In this document: piece by piece, positions 19,466 to 32,400 of the stretch
Numbering within the stretch: position 1 is the stretch's first letter
Layout of the letters: every line of letters starts with the position of its first letter
Source: Undaria pinnatifida
Taxonomy: Eukaryota; Sar; Phaeophyceae; Laminariales; Alariaceae
Direction: 5' to 3'
Assembly (NCBI GenBank): GCA_012845835.1
Contig: JABAKD010000030.1
Span: 9,151,805-9,215,804 of the forward strand
DNA length: 64,000 bases
Translations under genes and position numbers: made by a program
The notes under the pieces: model-generated
Told to the model about the DNA's origin: nothing
Databases searched by the model: none
The model's input: the letters and a program-made list of their open reading frames with translations, nothing else

Positions 19466-20497
19466 TCACGCCTGCACTCGAGAAACTCCGTCGCGCATCT
19501 CGACGGCGACAGCGTGGCTGCCTTGGCGGTGAAAGTTTCCGTGGTGAGACACGCACAGCGCCTGGCCGTCCTGGAAGGCCATCGCTACCAACCGCGCGGC
19601 GGCCGCCTGTGGAGCGCAAGGCAGGAAATACGCGGCCACAAGCGGTTCACGCTGAAGACGCGCTGCCAAGGCATGCAATTAGAGACAAGGTGTTACTCCA
19701 AGAACTACGAGAGTAGCGAGCACGCCGCGTTGAGCGAGAGTATCTCACCTGGTTCGCCTCGTCGAGGGCAGCGTCCACTTCGTCCAGGAGACACAGTGGC
19801 GGTGCTTGGTAAGATGACAGGGCCAGCACAAGCGCCAGTCCCAGCAACGCCTGCTGCCCGCCACTCAGCTCCTTGGGGGAGCGCTCCGCTGCCGCTGAGG
19901 CAGCTGAGACATCGTCGGATGTGGAAGGCAGGTGGGCGGTCGCCGAAACGTTCACGTTCCTGACTACGAGGCGCAGGCCGTCCTCGAGCTGGAGCAACAA
20001 CACGAGACCATTCCGGAGGGATCAGGGTGGGAGGGGGGGGTGTACTCGTTATCGTTCATGGCCGTAGTTTTAAGGGGAGGGGGGGGGGCACGTCGGAGGG
20101 ATCCGAGGTCCTACGCGCGGGACATCAACATACGTTGAGGCCTTGCTGTAACCCCATGCGTTTGGGTAGAGGAATGTAGAAAAAGGTCGGCGTTTTCCCA
20201 CGTCGACGCTCAAGGCCAATCGATATCACACGGCCGGCGGAAACGGATACAGTAGCCTAATAAAACACCCGTTTCGTGCTTGCCCTGCGCTACACACGAG
20301 GCACGCGGCGGGCGTAGCCTCGATGTTGCAACACAATCACTCGCATAGCTTGGACACGTCCCCTCCGCAGACGATTCCCATGAGCAAACACCCACCTTCG
20401 TTCCGACCATGACGAGATCGGCAGTCTTGTTCCTGCAAAGGGCGCCGAAGAGCGTGCGCAATTCCTCCCGCACTGAGGCGTAGCATGTCTCGTTCGC
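19466..20497 (-). other. SMC C-terminal head exons
   Basis: Three exons. The first reads ANETCYASVREELRTLFGAL, matching the INxxFxxIFxxLxPG block. The second starts LEDGLRLVVRN, continues through a Ser/Ala-rich loop to KELSGGQQALLGLALVLAL, then PLCLLDEVDAALDEANQ at a GTGAGA donor. The last reads AAAARLVAMAFQ, LCVSHHGNF and EMRDGVSRVQA, then TGA at 19466-19468. A short intron of about 140 bases separates the Walker B exon from the last exon; its acceptor CCACAG at 19607 keeps phase. All ATPase residues needed from this lobe are present. Confidence 0.9.
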
Positions 20498-23400
20498 CTC
20501 GCGCATGCGCCCTGAGTGCCATTGAAGCCAAACAGGAAACAAACGCGCGTCCAGCAAAAACAGCGAGAATGTCGTGCCAAGTACCATGGAACTGTCGCTG
20601 TTAGTTCGCGCAGGAGCGTGCGCGTGGACGTGCAGCTGCTGTGGTCTTACGTCGACGAGCCTCTCGTTTCCAGCTTCAGCCATTCGAAGGGAAGCACTTG
20701 CTAAAGCTACGGCACGTACGGGAATTTTATTTCGGCGGCTTAGGACTGCTCGTTCGAGTGGCTACCTTGTTGTTTTGCAATATAGTACTTTGAGTTTTGA
20801 TCGTTTGCGAAACACGCCGCCTCCAAACTGATACTGTTTCCTACGATGCTCGAGGTGAAAATAGGGGTACCTCCACCCCCCTTACCGTGGCGTTGGTCTA
20901 TTGATCAGCATCTTGTTCTCGTGAGTCACCCGCAGCTACCCTACCGATGGCCAGCACATGAACACTGTCTACATGCCGCAGGAGACTTCGCGTCACGCCC
21001 CCCGCGGTGGCCCAGGAACCTGGAACAAGATCCTGCTGCTCGTTTTTGCACATTCACGTTTCCCCGCAGGTCCTCCCCCCACGAAAAAGAAAAAACCGCC
21101 GGTACTTACCTTCGCACGCGACCACTCCCTTCTCGAGCTGGCGGGTGCCTTCCAGGACACTCTCCAGCTGCTGCTTCAGAACACCAACCTTCCGTGTGAT
21201 GCAGTAGAGGCGATAACAGCCGAATACGAAAAAACGGGGTGGGTGGGGACTCATGCTACGGAAGGGGTGCACGGTAAAGTTGAAGGAACTCCTAACTTGA
21301 CGGGCTCTGCACCTGCTTCGAGAAAACGTAAAAGTGCAACTCGATGGAGGAGCTTTGTCAATCAGAAAAAATGGTCGAAAAGTGCCACCCCATTCGAAGT
21401 TCGCGCCTGGGCGGGGCGAGGGGGCGAGAGGGGGTCGGTGTGAACGCACGCGGTATTGTAATATTCCCCGGCGCGAGCGAGATCATACTGGAGCTTCGTA
21501 AACTGCAAGGCAGCAAGGTCACGTGGTGGTGGGGCGTGTGGCTGAGGGGCTTCGTGACAGCTTGATTGAAAAACTAATGGTGGACGGAACAAATGGACGC
21601 GCTTAGTTTGGCCTCACTGCGACTGAACCAGATCATCGCTGTAATCACACGGCAAAGGTTCAGCAGTGCGCTCGAGGGGTACCACAAGCTTCGGGTACCG
21701 AGTAAAACTACTGTACGACGGGGCGAAGAAAAGTTGTTGAAAGGAGGGAGCTGCGACAAGGTGGTTAGGAAAGATCTGTAGCCGGCGCCCCCTGTGATAA
21801 GCTGTGTAACAATATGACACGATGGCATAAAACAGGAGCAAACTAAGGAAAGCATTGGTGCCATTTCTGTCATGTCGTGTGGCCAGATTATACAACACAT
21901 TCGACACTGTCCGTTTCACACTCACGTACTCCCAAAACTTCGTGGCTACATCGTCGGTGCCCACGCCCTGCACGACCCCACACCAGCGCTTACGTGTTTG
22001 GCAAAATCAAAATATGTGGGGCGTTCCGCACCTTGGCCTGCCTTTGACGCACGGTGACCTCGTCCACGCTACCGGCCCTTACCGAAGCCCCCCCCCCCCG
22101 TAGCTTCTGTTCCCCCAAACGCCGACGGAGGGCCCGAAGCTCCGAGGAGAGCGCCTGCAAGGGGGCGGAGAGTCAGGCAGAAAACGCGCCATTGCGACCG
22201 GTTTTTCTGCACGTCAAAATATCTCATTCTTCCATTTCACTTATCCCCCCTCCTCTGTTTCGACCTTTAACTATGGTAGGTGGTGTGAGGGCACAGCATC
22301 GACCGATCGTCACACAACGTGGTGCGAGAGAAAACGTTGGGACCACTGGGAAGCGGAAGGAGTTGCGTCCTGAGATTCGTTCTGTCATAGCGTCTGCATA
22401 GCGCCTGCGATGGCGAACTTGGTAAACCCCCCCCCCCCCCTGCTTCTGCCCCAACTCGTCTGTCCTCTCTGCGCCGTACACATTTATCTTGCAGGGGATT
22501 TTGAACTCGGCCGTCTCCCATGTTGACAGAGGTGGCGGTGGGTCCGAGGGCGAGGTAGGAGCAAAGGAGAAAAGGCGTGATGACACACCCTCTTTCACGA
22601 ATAGCGGCGACGACGTCTTAAAACGGAATTTCCCGCCACGGAGACAAGGTCGCGTTCGTGCTTCGTCCAACACTCCTCTGCAGTGAACGCTAGCACTCGA
22701 AACACTGCTGAAAACTCTGTTGGATCGGTTCGGCATCAGCTCAAATTCGACAACTATTTTCCCACCGCGTGGCTATGATAGGTCGAAAGGTTCGCTTGCA
22801 TGAAAGCCCGCCTTTACCATTGTACGGTACAACGGGTGTTCGGTCTCACCTGCTCGTTTGCAGCAAGTTTGTGCTTCTCCCGCAGGAGTTCCTCCTCCGA
22901 AAGTCCAGCGTCATTGTTCTGTTGGGGTAACGAAAGCATACCGGGAGGAGGGGGAAGCGTGAACAGCGTTATCATGGACGGAGAGAGGGGCCAACAAACG
23001 GCGCTGCCGTGACAGGCAATGCCACGCCTAATAAAATCACGCACGCATGCACGCATGCACGGGCACACGAAAACTGTAGCAATCGGGAGCGATACATCCA
23101 TTCGGTGTCCTAATCGACGCCCTGCAAACCCTTGCCCTTCCCAACTCACTGCTGCCTCCAACCACAATGGTCCAAACCTATCCCGACACGGTCACATCCA
23201 CTAACCGCTGGGGCCATGGTCAAAGGGTCCTCGCCATCAGCGCCACCCCCGCCCACGCCATTGCGCCTACCGTGGTCCTCCAGCTTGGCGGCAGCACGAC
23301 GAGCCCGGTCCTCTGCTTCCTTCCTGCTCTTGCGCTTACCCTTGAGTTGGGCCCTGCGAAGCGTACAGAGTATACGACCAGGGGAGGGGGGCAGGTGCTG

Positions 23401-26400
23401 ATGAGCGTTATAGTTTCACCATTACAATACGAAGTATATGTAGGGTTGGCCCCAAGTGGCGTTCGAACTCCGGACCCTCATCCCGCATAACAGAACGTTC
23501 AGCACGAGCGACCCGCTTTTCAGAGCGCATTTATCACGAACGGTGATGGCACAAAACCATGGTATAAAACATGAAAGAGAAAGAATTAAATTCCACGCTT
23601 TAAGCGTTAGTACGTGAAGCAAGAAAAGCGCTACTCGTAAAGCTGCGCCTCCACCCCTTCCTCACACCCCACCGACCCTATCTTAGTGGCCTCCATCTTG
23701 GCTTCGGTCATCTCCTCCTCCAGCGCGACCAGTCGTTCGCCCCGCCCTTTCTCCCGCGCATTCGATCCGTCGACGCGTAACATCAAGGCATCTCGGGCTC
23801 GCCCGAGCTCTGCCACGCGGGACACCTTTTTTTGATGCGGGCGTCGAATTTGTAGATTGACGGGACGGGGACGGGGACGGGGACAGCGGGGTGTCAAGTC
23901 AATGTATTTCATGGTTCTCGGCGAAGGGCTGATAGCCCGGACCAGATCGAAACGTTTGGCAACGCCCAGTGCAGAAACGCGGAGCATGGAGAGCAAAATG
24001 TCCATGACCACAACTCTGAGAGCATGCGGTTTCACACCTCATGCCGACGACCACCAATCCCATTGTGACCCTTTCAACCGTCTGGGTGGACGGGGGGACG
24101 AGGGTGGGCCATGTGCACGAGGAGAGCGAAAGCACTGCAACATCGATGCGGTAACAATAATCGACATATTCGAGGTAAACACGGCTCCGTCGCTGCGGTG
24201 CACACCCGTTCACTACAATGCACAGCTTGCCGCTCTATCGTCCCTCCACGAAGAGAATACCGGGTGCACAAACAAGCACGCAGAGCCAGCTCCACACGGG
24301 CCTGCCCACGACCGCTGCCCGACCCTACCTTACTCTCCACGGAGCGTCGCAAAGCCACCAGTCTGCAGCGCGCCCTGGTCGCTTCCTCTCCACCGTCGCC
24401 GGCGGAGGAGGTTGAAATGGCGTCGACATGGGAGGGTGACGGGTCGCTAGCGTCCCCTTCTTCTCCACCTTCGCTCTCGGCGGCTTCCCTGGCCGTGTTG
24501 TTCACACCCAGAACCTCTTTGGCGTTGTTCTCTCTCTCCAGTGACTCCATGCGTGCTTCAGCGAGCAACCTGGTGGAGAAAACGCGGGAGAAAATGGAGG
24601 AGCATAAGAGACAGCGGTCGGTCTCGGCGGCTTCCACACTGGCGGATTCCAAGGACAACCTGAAATTCTGATCTGCTGGAAAGCATCCCATGCACTTACC
24701 TCTTTTCCCACAGCGTTTTTTTTTCCACACTCTTTTGGAGTATTTTGTACTCTCAAACGTGGGTGCAGTTCTACCGGGGTTCAACGTCGACCAGTCCGCT
24801 GCTTTTGCTTGGTGCAGCGCTCGATGCACCACGTTCAAACTCCACCTTGTATGTAGTAATTCCGATAGTTCATCAGTCATGGGTCAATTTGTGGATCGGG
24901 GTCAAGTGTGTGGGGGATGGGTAGTCTCAACTGACAACTGCTTCCTTTTCGGCAGCACCGCCGCCTACGTCAACAACTCCAGGTCCCTCCCGCGCTCCCC
25001 AGAAAGCCAGTGCTTACGTCGTGAGCGCAGCCCGTCCCGAGCGAAGGAATTTAATGAACAAGTAGGCGCCGCTGCCCCAATGGACAATTCCGAAAACTGC
25101 GAAGCAACTCACCCCATATCAGTATCCATCTGCGCGCACTCTGCCCTCACAGTCTCCAGATATTTTTCCCTTCCGGCCAGGGACTCTCTCATCGCCGTCA
25201 AGACTCCTTCAGAGTCCACGTCTAATCCACCGCGGCAGTAATTTTTGTACGCCGGGTGGCAGCAACGCGATCGTGTCGTTGTGGAGGGGAGGAGCCGGAG
25301 AAGCATTTCGGAGACGGTTTTAAGCGGCACGCTCGATAAAGGGGTACTTACATCCACCCCGGTAGCTATTCGCACCGGAAGGAAAGGGACGCCCCCGCAA
25401 GGCTTAGAACAGCACAGCACATAAAATGGGCTGAGGGCACTCGTCCCTCAACCAAATAAGTGCGCAGCTTCACTTGCCGACTTCCGTACATAGCCTGTGT
25501 CGAGGTTTGGTGTGCCCGGCGTTGCCGGTAATTAGAGCCACAGCATGCCAAGCACCAACAAGTGGAAGCGTTGCCTCACTGAAAGGCAACTGCTCGCTCG
25601 AGAGTGATGGCGAGCGACTGAGCGGCTGTGCTCTACCGTGATCAACAACACGTACGATAAAGGTAACCTGCAGTTGTTTAGACCGAGCCTAGCGGCCCTA
25701 GATCCGATGGGATGGGACGAGACCGGAACGGGGGTAGAGAAAAAACGCTCATCGACGTGAACAGCTCGTAGGACGCCCCTGCGCATAAACCATCCACACC
25801 TGCTCCGTGCTTCTCGCACAGCAACGCAGCTTCTGCCTTAAGTCTTTCGCGCTCCGTGTTCGCCCACTCCAGCTGCTGACGCGCCCCCTTCGCCATCCTT
25901 TCACTGTCGGCGAGACGCCCCGCGCACTAAACAACACCGTATCGACAATAATGCCCGGGGTGGGGCGGGGCGGGGGACGACCGTCGACGACCGTGTTACC
26001 CGTATCCGAAAAGCAGTCAGAGCACGTCTGACGAGCATACGGGCTTCAAGCTTTGCACAGAGTTTGAGGGTGTATACAACGGCGAAGCTAGTCAGTATTT
26101 TTCGAGAACTTCGTGGGGTGGACTTCCGCCTACTGGTCTCGTTGTTCCACGCGAAGCGACAGGCGAGAAGGTACCATCAACGTTTGATATTGACCTCGAC
26201 GAGAGCGTTCGCACGCAACGGGTTTGGAGCATGCTCACTACTAGAAGATAAATAGCTTTCTTCGCACAATGTTGCCCATATTCCGTCAACTAAGAAAAGG
26301 CGGGTGGAAAATGAAGCCCGGCGGCGGCGGGGGTAGTACGGGGAGAGGGGGGGATATCGTTTCAGGTTCTCGCTGCAGCGCGAAGCGTAGGAACAAATCA

Positions 26401-29400
26401 GCTCCAAAGCACGCAATAGTTCCAAAGTACTCACCTCGTCAGCTTCCTGATTCAAGAACACGTGCCGTTCTTGAAGTCGCGCAGCCTCGGCGGTTGCCTC
26501 GAGCTCACGTGTGAGATCCCTGCGGTGTAACACATCAATGCAACGTGCGGTACGAGATCAGAAGCTTCTGTCGTATACCTACCCAAAACAAAAAAGCTAC
26601 CGGGGGGGGGGCGGGAGGGGGGGCGGTCCCCTTGACGACGATGCCAAGCCAATAACTTTTCCTGGCAGTTTTTCTTGTTTTTTAATGGGTCCGTTTAAGA
26701 TTAGGGCGGGGCGAAGAAAACACAGCAGTAGTTCGTTGAAAGGAACCGATCAAGTTAAAAGCTCTCGTGATTTCTACGCAAACCAAGTCACGCCGCTCCC
26801 GGACAGCAAACCTCGCAAGAACTGTGGCCCCTTAATGACAGCAAAGAGTAAGCACAGCAACGCGTGGAATGCCCCCGACGAGATTAATCATTGCGCCGGG
26901 TGAAAAAAACACGTCGATCCCTTTTCCCGGTTCACACTGCTTGACGCTCGCCACAAGCGTCACCCACGGGAGCACCCACCCACACCGTCCCGTCTCATAT
27001 CCTTACCGCTACCCACATAGACAAAACATATGCCTACACCGTTTAGTAAGCAATCATGTGCCACAGATTATTAATATCGTCGTGAAACCTGCCTGTATTG
27101 TACGGCGCATGCTTCGAGAGCCTCCTCTCCCTCCCTCCGCACACGGTTCGAACGGTCCCAATCCACCTTCGCGCGGAGCCTGGCTTCTTCCCCCCGCGCC
27201 TCGCCGCCTACAACCTCGCCAGGGGCGTGACGCACACCGGCGATGGTCAAACTGCTCACTCCGAGCTCGGATAGGAGCAGGGCGCTTATTTCGTCGCTGC
27301 GCAAGAGCACGACACCCGGGGCAGGGAGGCAAGGCCAAGGGGTCGGTTTCGCGCGTGGATGAAACACGGAAACAAGAGACGACCGCCTTCTTTCAGAACC
27401 GCCAAACGTTCGTCAGAGATGTACGGGCAGAGCATGCCGAGTGCCCACGCACGCTATCTCGCCTGTAGGCTTTCCGTGCTGCCCTCAGTTGCAGCCAAAG
27501 ATGGCAGACATCACGAGCGACGGGGGGAGGGGGTTGTTGGGCATGAAGACAACGCTCGTCGCTCTTCTGTTCAGTTGCTGCTGCTACCGCTGTTATTAGT
27601 GGCGGTGCATTTTAACAACGGCGAGGCTGACACGCGCGCGCACCAACTGTTTGCGCGCGTACGAAAAAAGGTCAGTCCGGCGCCCAAGGTTCTCGCTGCT
27701 GGAGCTCGCTGCTGGAGCAAGATCAGAAGTTCACCGACACTTGCTACCGAAGAATCCGCTTGACACCGAGGTTCGTACTCGATGTCGGCACTCACTTCTC
27801 AGTGATAACCCATCGTCCGAGCGCCTTCTCCATCACAGTAGTCACACCCTTGTCACCATAGTCCCACGCCATGAGAGAAGCAGGATCTATCACCTGCCCA
27901 GCATTGGCGGATACCCGTAGAAAGCAAACACGTTAGACACAAAGCAGCGCATCACAAGCGTTTCTATTACAGAGATTGGGTGAAAAAACGCCAAGTACAT
28001 AATATGCTGACGTGTACTAATACAGGGTCAACGATATCATGATGGCAACGAAGCTATCATAGTGGCAGCGATGGCGCGCGAGCAGAATCTGGCATCCCCT
28101 GTAAAACAACAGCGCTTGCCGAGAGCCAGCAAATATCGATCAAGCTGAGTACCGAGCACCGCGAAGCAGCTCAAGATAATCGACTGGGCACCAAACTAAA
28201 AAAGCCGAGAATGGATACAACATCGGTATGGGAAACCGCGCTGTGCCGCGTGCCCCGTCAGAAATGTGTTTCCTTCCTATGCGCGTAATTCCGAGCATCC
28301 ACAAGCGGGACCACAAGGTGCCGAGCATGACGACGCAGCCCCTATTTACCACAAGCGCGAACGCCGTTTATCCGGCAATGCCGGCGATCGAGTTGAACGA
28401 CCATGTAGCGCGACGAGGAGGCTAAAATACACACAAACTAGCAGCCCATCCGATCAGGGATTTTCAGCGGCAGCACAACTGCTGTAGTCCCGCCCGTCGG
28501 CCCTGCGTTCCGGCATCAAGTGTGCAGCGTGTACAGCGACCTCACGATGTTTTGTTTTGACAGGAAAGTCTTGGTCTCGACATCACCGCTCTCGGTCGGC
28601 CATGCCCACCTTGGGCGGCCCCGGCCATCTACTGGCTGCCCATGTCACGGCTTGTGCAACTCGGCTCCATCGTCCTTGCCACCGTTGGCCCCGACGTGCT
28701 TCGTCCGCGGCGCTGAGGCGCTGAATTGGCCTGTGAGAGCGGGCAAGAGGGAAACGCTCGTCGTCACCGGAGTTGCCTGCTACTGGGCGAGCGACCCAAT
28801 GAATCGGTACTCCATGTATCACCTAATAACATAGGAGCAACGCGACGCGGCCAAGGTTCTGAAGAGCAAAGGTCAATGTGCGTACTGCTACGTAGAGTAT
28901 CGTTTTGTAAGGTGCTCCTTCAGTCGGCGTTGAAATCAACGGCCCTGCGTTCTTAGTATTCCTGCTGAAAGTCGTAAACGAGAAACAAACGAGAACGGGG
29001 GGTTTACCCAGCGAGCGAAGAAAGCGCCTCCTTGAACGCGTCTGTACCATTGTTGACCCCACCAACGAAAAGAGTGTGGAGGCCAGTTTCGGGGTATTGA
29101 AGAAGTTCCGGGGGCATAAGGACTGCGTTCCGGGGTCTGAGCGACTTTCTATCGGAGGAATTGCCAACAAATCACGCCCGCGAACTTCCGCTGTCCCACG
29201 GTGCCGGAAGCTATGATCAGGTAGACAACGACCCATCGCAAGGCGCAAGGCGATCGTAACAGCATGTGGCCTCACCAAACCCTCAGGCCGGCGCCGTTTG
29301 CTTTTGCCAGGTCGAGCGCTTGATCTGCGTCCTGTGAAGATTCGCACACCCAAACTCCAAGCGACGACGCTGCCCGACACACAGCAGCGGTGGGCACAGG

Positions 29401-32400
29401 CGGACGACAGCAAACGAGGACGTAAATATGTGTAGACCTATACGAGCAGAGAATAGCTAGGGTCACGAGGGGCAGAATAAAAGTCTAAATGGGGATTTTG
29501 GTGAGAAGCACAGCTACCAGGTACGAACGGAACGGTCCGGCGTCCTGAACGACACCGACACCCGCTCGGCGGCACCACGAGCGTAGATTCAAGAGGAGAA
29601 ACGTCCGTTCAAACCTGCTACCATGATAAACTACTGGGCGGACGGGAGACAAAGCCAGCCCCCAACCTTTGCTTCCGCTTCTGTCTAGCACGCTCGTATC
29701 GTTTGTTTTATGACGACCTTGATCGGGCCATAGCGGTGCAGCTACACGTCTCTGCCGCCCCCCCCCCTCGGGCCCCGCTCCTTCCCCACTCATCCCCTAG
29801 CTTACATAGCAGTGATGCAAGAGCTCGGAAGTGGTGATCGTAGGCTCCCTCACGCAGTTCGAACAGCTCGAACAGGAAGCCACGGTGACCACGGCCACCG
29901 CCACTGCCGACTCCACCACCACCGTTTCCGGCGTGGCTGTTGATCTTCGTGAGCTGTGAGCACCACTGCGGTGCCCCGACGGCGCGGGCGGCTGCCGCCA
30001 AAAAGTGACGCGAGGTCTCGAGGGTTTGAGATAGGTCCAGCTGACGCATTCGCTGCATGCGCCGCTGATCCTGCGGTTTGGAACCGGAAGCGGGGAAACG
30101 ATTTCATCGTGGTGCACGTTGTGCAGTACCAGATATGTACGTCGCAGAATCGCGATTTTTCCCGAAAATGCATATATGCATGTCTTCGTAACACGCGGCG
30201 AGCATCAAAGAAACGAGCGTTGTGCAGCGTGCGCAAGTCGCAAGGGGTTCTCCGCTTGGTGGAGGGGGGTAGGGTTTTTGCTGCTCTTGACAACTTGCCA
30301 GAGTTTGGACCCAAAACCCGGCACCCATTTAGTGATACAGTGAAATGTCCATCGCCGGCCAACGTATGCTTCGTGCTGTACACCGGTAATTCAACGACAC
30401 TGTCGGGATCCGAGCAGCTTTCTACTCAAAAACGATCCCCCGCGTCGGCGCAAGACATTCTTAAGGACAGGTGGCGCGTAGAAAAGGGACAGCAAGGTTT
30501 ATCTTCTATCGCATAAGCATCCCTCTTTCAAACGCAACGGGTCACGGTATGGTGCAGTGGAGTAAGCAGCAAGAAGGGTTCATCTGCCGACGGTGTATAT
30601 TCTCGGCGTACCGCAAAGAAGAACGAGTTGCCCTGATTTCCCTTTAGATACTCATACGGCTCAAATTGATATAGCGCGCGGCTTACCAGGGTATAGCAAA
30701 ACCCCTTACGCGCAGCCTTACCTCCAGGTCACGGAGGCTTTTTTTCGCCTGTTCCGCCGTATGCAGCGGTGATCCGACTTGCCTAATCCTTTCCGAAACC
30801 TGACAGCACGCAGAGCAAGGTTTCGGGTACAGAAGATACGAACCAAATAAAAGCAAAGCCTTCGATGGTCTGATAACCTTTCGGGTACAGAAGATACGAA
30901 CCAAATAAAAGCAAAGCCTTCGATGGTCTGATAACCTGCTGAGGAGCGACCGCAGTTTCTCTGGAAAGCATCCCGAGTCGACACAATCCCTGCGTTCACA
31001 ACATCTTGTTCGTCTGTTCGATGCAAAACCTCTCGGCAAACGCGCGCGTGTTCCACCTTTCACACATTAGCGGACGTCTTCAGCGCCTGCGGCTCGCGGA
31101 AGATAGGTCGCCAATGGTAGCGCCGCGGGTAGGGTAGGTCACGAATCTGAACAGATAGCAGTGCGTAGCATGTCGGATTCACCTCCGATCTCCTCTTTCG
31201 CCCCATCCGGCCGTATTAGCTGCAACAGCAGCCGCCCACATGTCTCAGCGCATAACAGACCACAAGCGCATACCGCGGAAGAACAACGCTATTTCTCCAA
31301 CGGATCCACGATAAGGCGGCAGAGAGCCCTCACCCGTGACTCACTGGACGAGCACTAAACTAATTGTCTATTACCCAAAGGTATTTGCGCACGCGCTTTG
31401 ACATGCGGTAATATTCTCGCGTTTGACCTCCCCGGCACAACGCGTTGTAATCACGCGCCTAACCGCACCTCGTCCACCTCCGAGACCGCCACCGCCGCCT
31501 GAGATCTGCGCTCCATGACTTCAGCTTCAGCTACGGAGACTGCAGCAGAGAGAGTTAAGCGACGGGCCTCGGCCAGCGCGACATGAGCCTTGTGATCGTC
31601 CAGCGCTTGCCGCACATTGAGAGCTCTGTTGGTAGCCGTTGAATTGGCATCGGCGGAGGAATCAGAAGCAGTCAATGGCCACATGCACAGCGTGAGTGAC
31701 ATAAAGTGGGCGGGAGCAGCAGCAGCAGAAACAATACGGAGTCTACCACCACAGCAGCAGCATAGAGGACAAATGGACTCCTACAAAATAAAAACGAGCC
31801 AGCTGAAATCGCGCGTCCGCAGTTAGGGGGGGGATCAGAGCGAAAATGACAGCAGCATCCAAGCTTGTCCGTTGGCTGGCTATATTCCGGCGCCAGAATA
31901 ATACCCGCTCGGTTCGTTCATAAACAACAGCACCGCACCATGCCCTGCTCGGAGCGTGGTCCAGGAGCAGTGCGTGCTTCAGGAGCACTATCAACTACCC
32001 CAGACACAGGTATGGCATATCTGTCTAAACGATCACATCATCGTATACGTAAGTGCTGCCTCCTCTAGGGTCTGCGACCGCAGCCACAAAATCACGAAAG
32101 AAAACCCAATCCAACAGAGGAGGTAGAGACGGCAATGGTCCTTGTGGGCTAAAATACCTTCCACCGGACGTCGAAAACTGAGCCCGGCTCCTATCGACGT
32201 CCTGCTCAAGCTTCCTCCTCCTCTCCTTCAGAGCTGCGCATCTGTCTCGAAGAGCGGCGGCCTTCGATTCCAGGCCGACGCGTTCCGTCTGCGCCACCCG
32301 CAGCACCCGCCCCCATTTTTCGTTCAGCTCCTCTTTCTCCCGTAAAGAGGCCGTCTCGAGCTCGACCTGCAAGGCCCAGGGAGGAAGCAAGGTCCAGCGA

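Noticed and set aside
27571-27795. Minus-strand frame (ENLGRRTDLFSYARKQL) as a hinge exon
   Set aside because: Phase allows it, but joining 27796 directly to 27296 gives VITENDEISALL and a better hinge alignment.
29485-29793. Minus-strand frame (GWGLALSPVRPVVYHG) as part of the hinge
   Set aside because: The exons at 30052-29806 and 29369-29276 join directly in phase and give a continuous hinge alignment without it.
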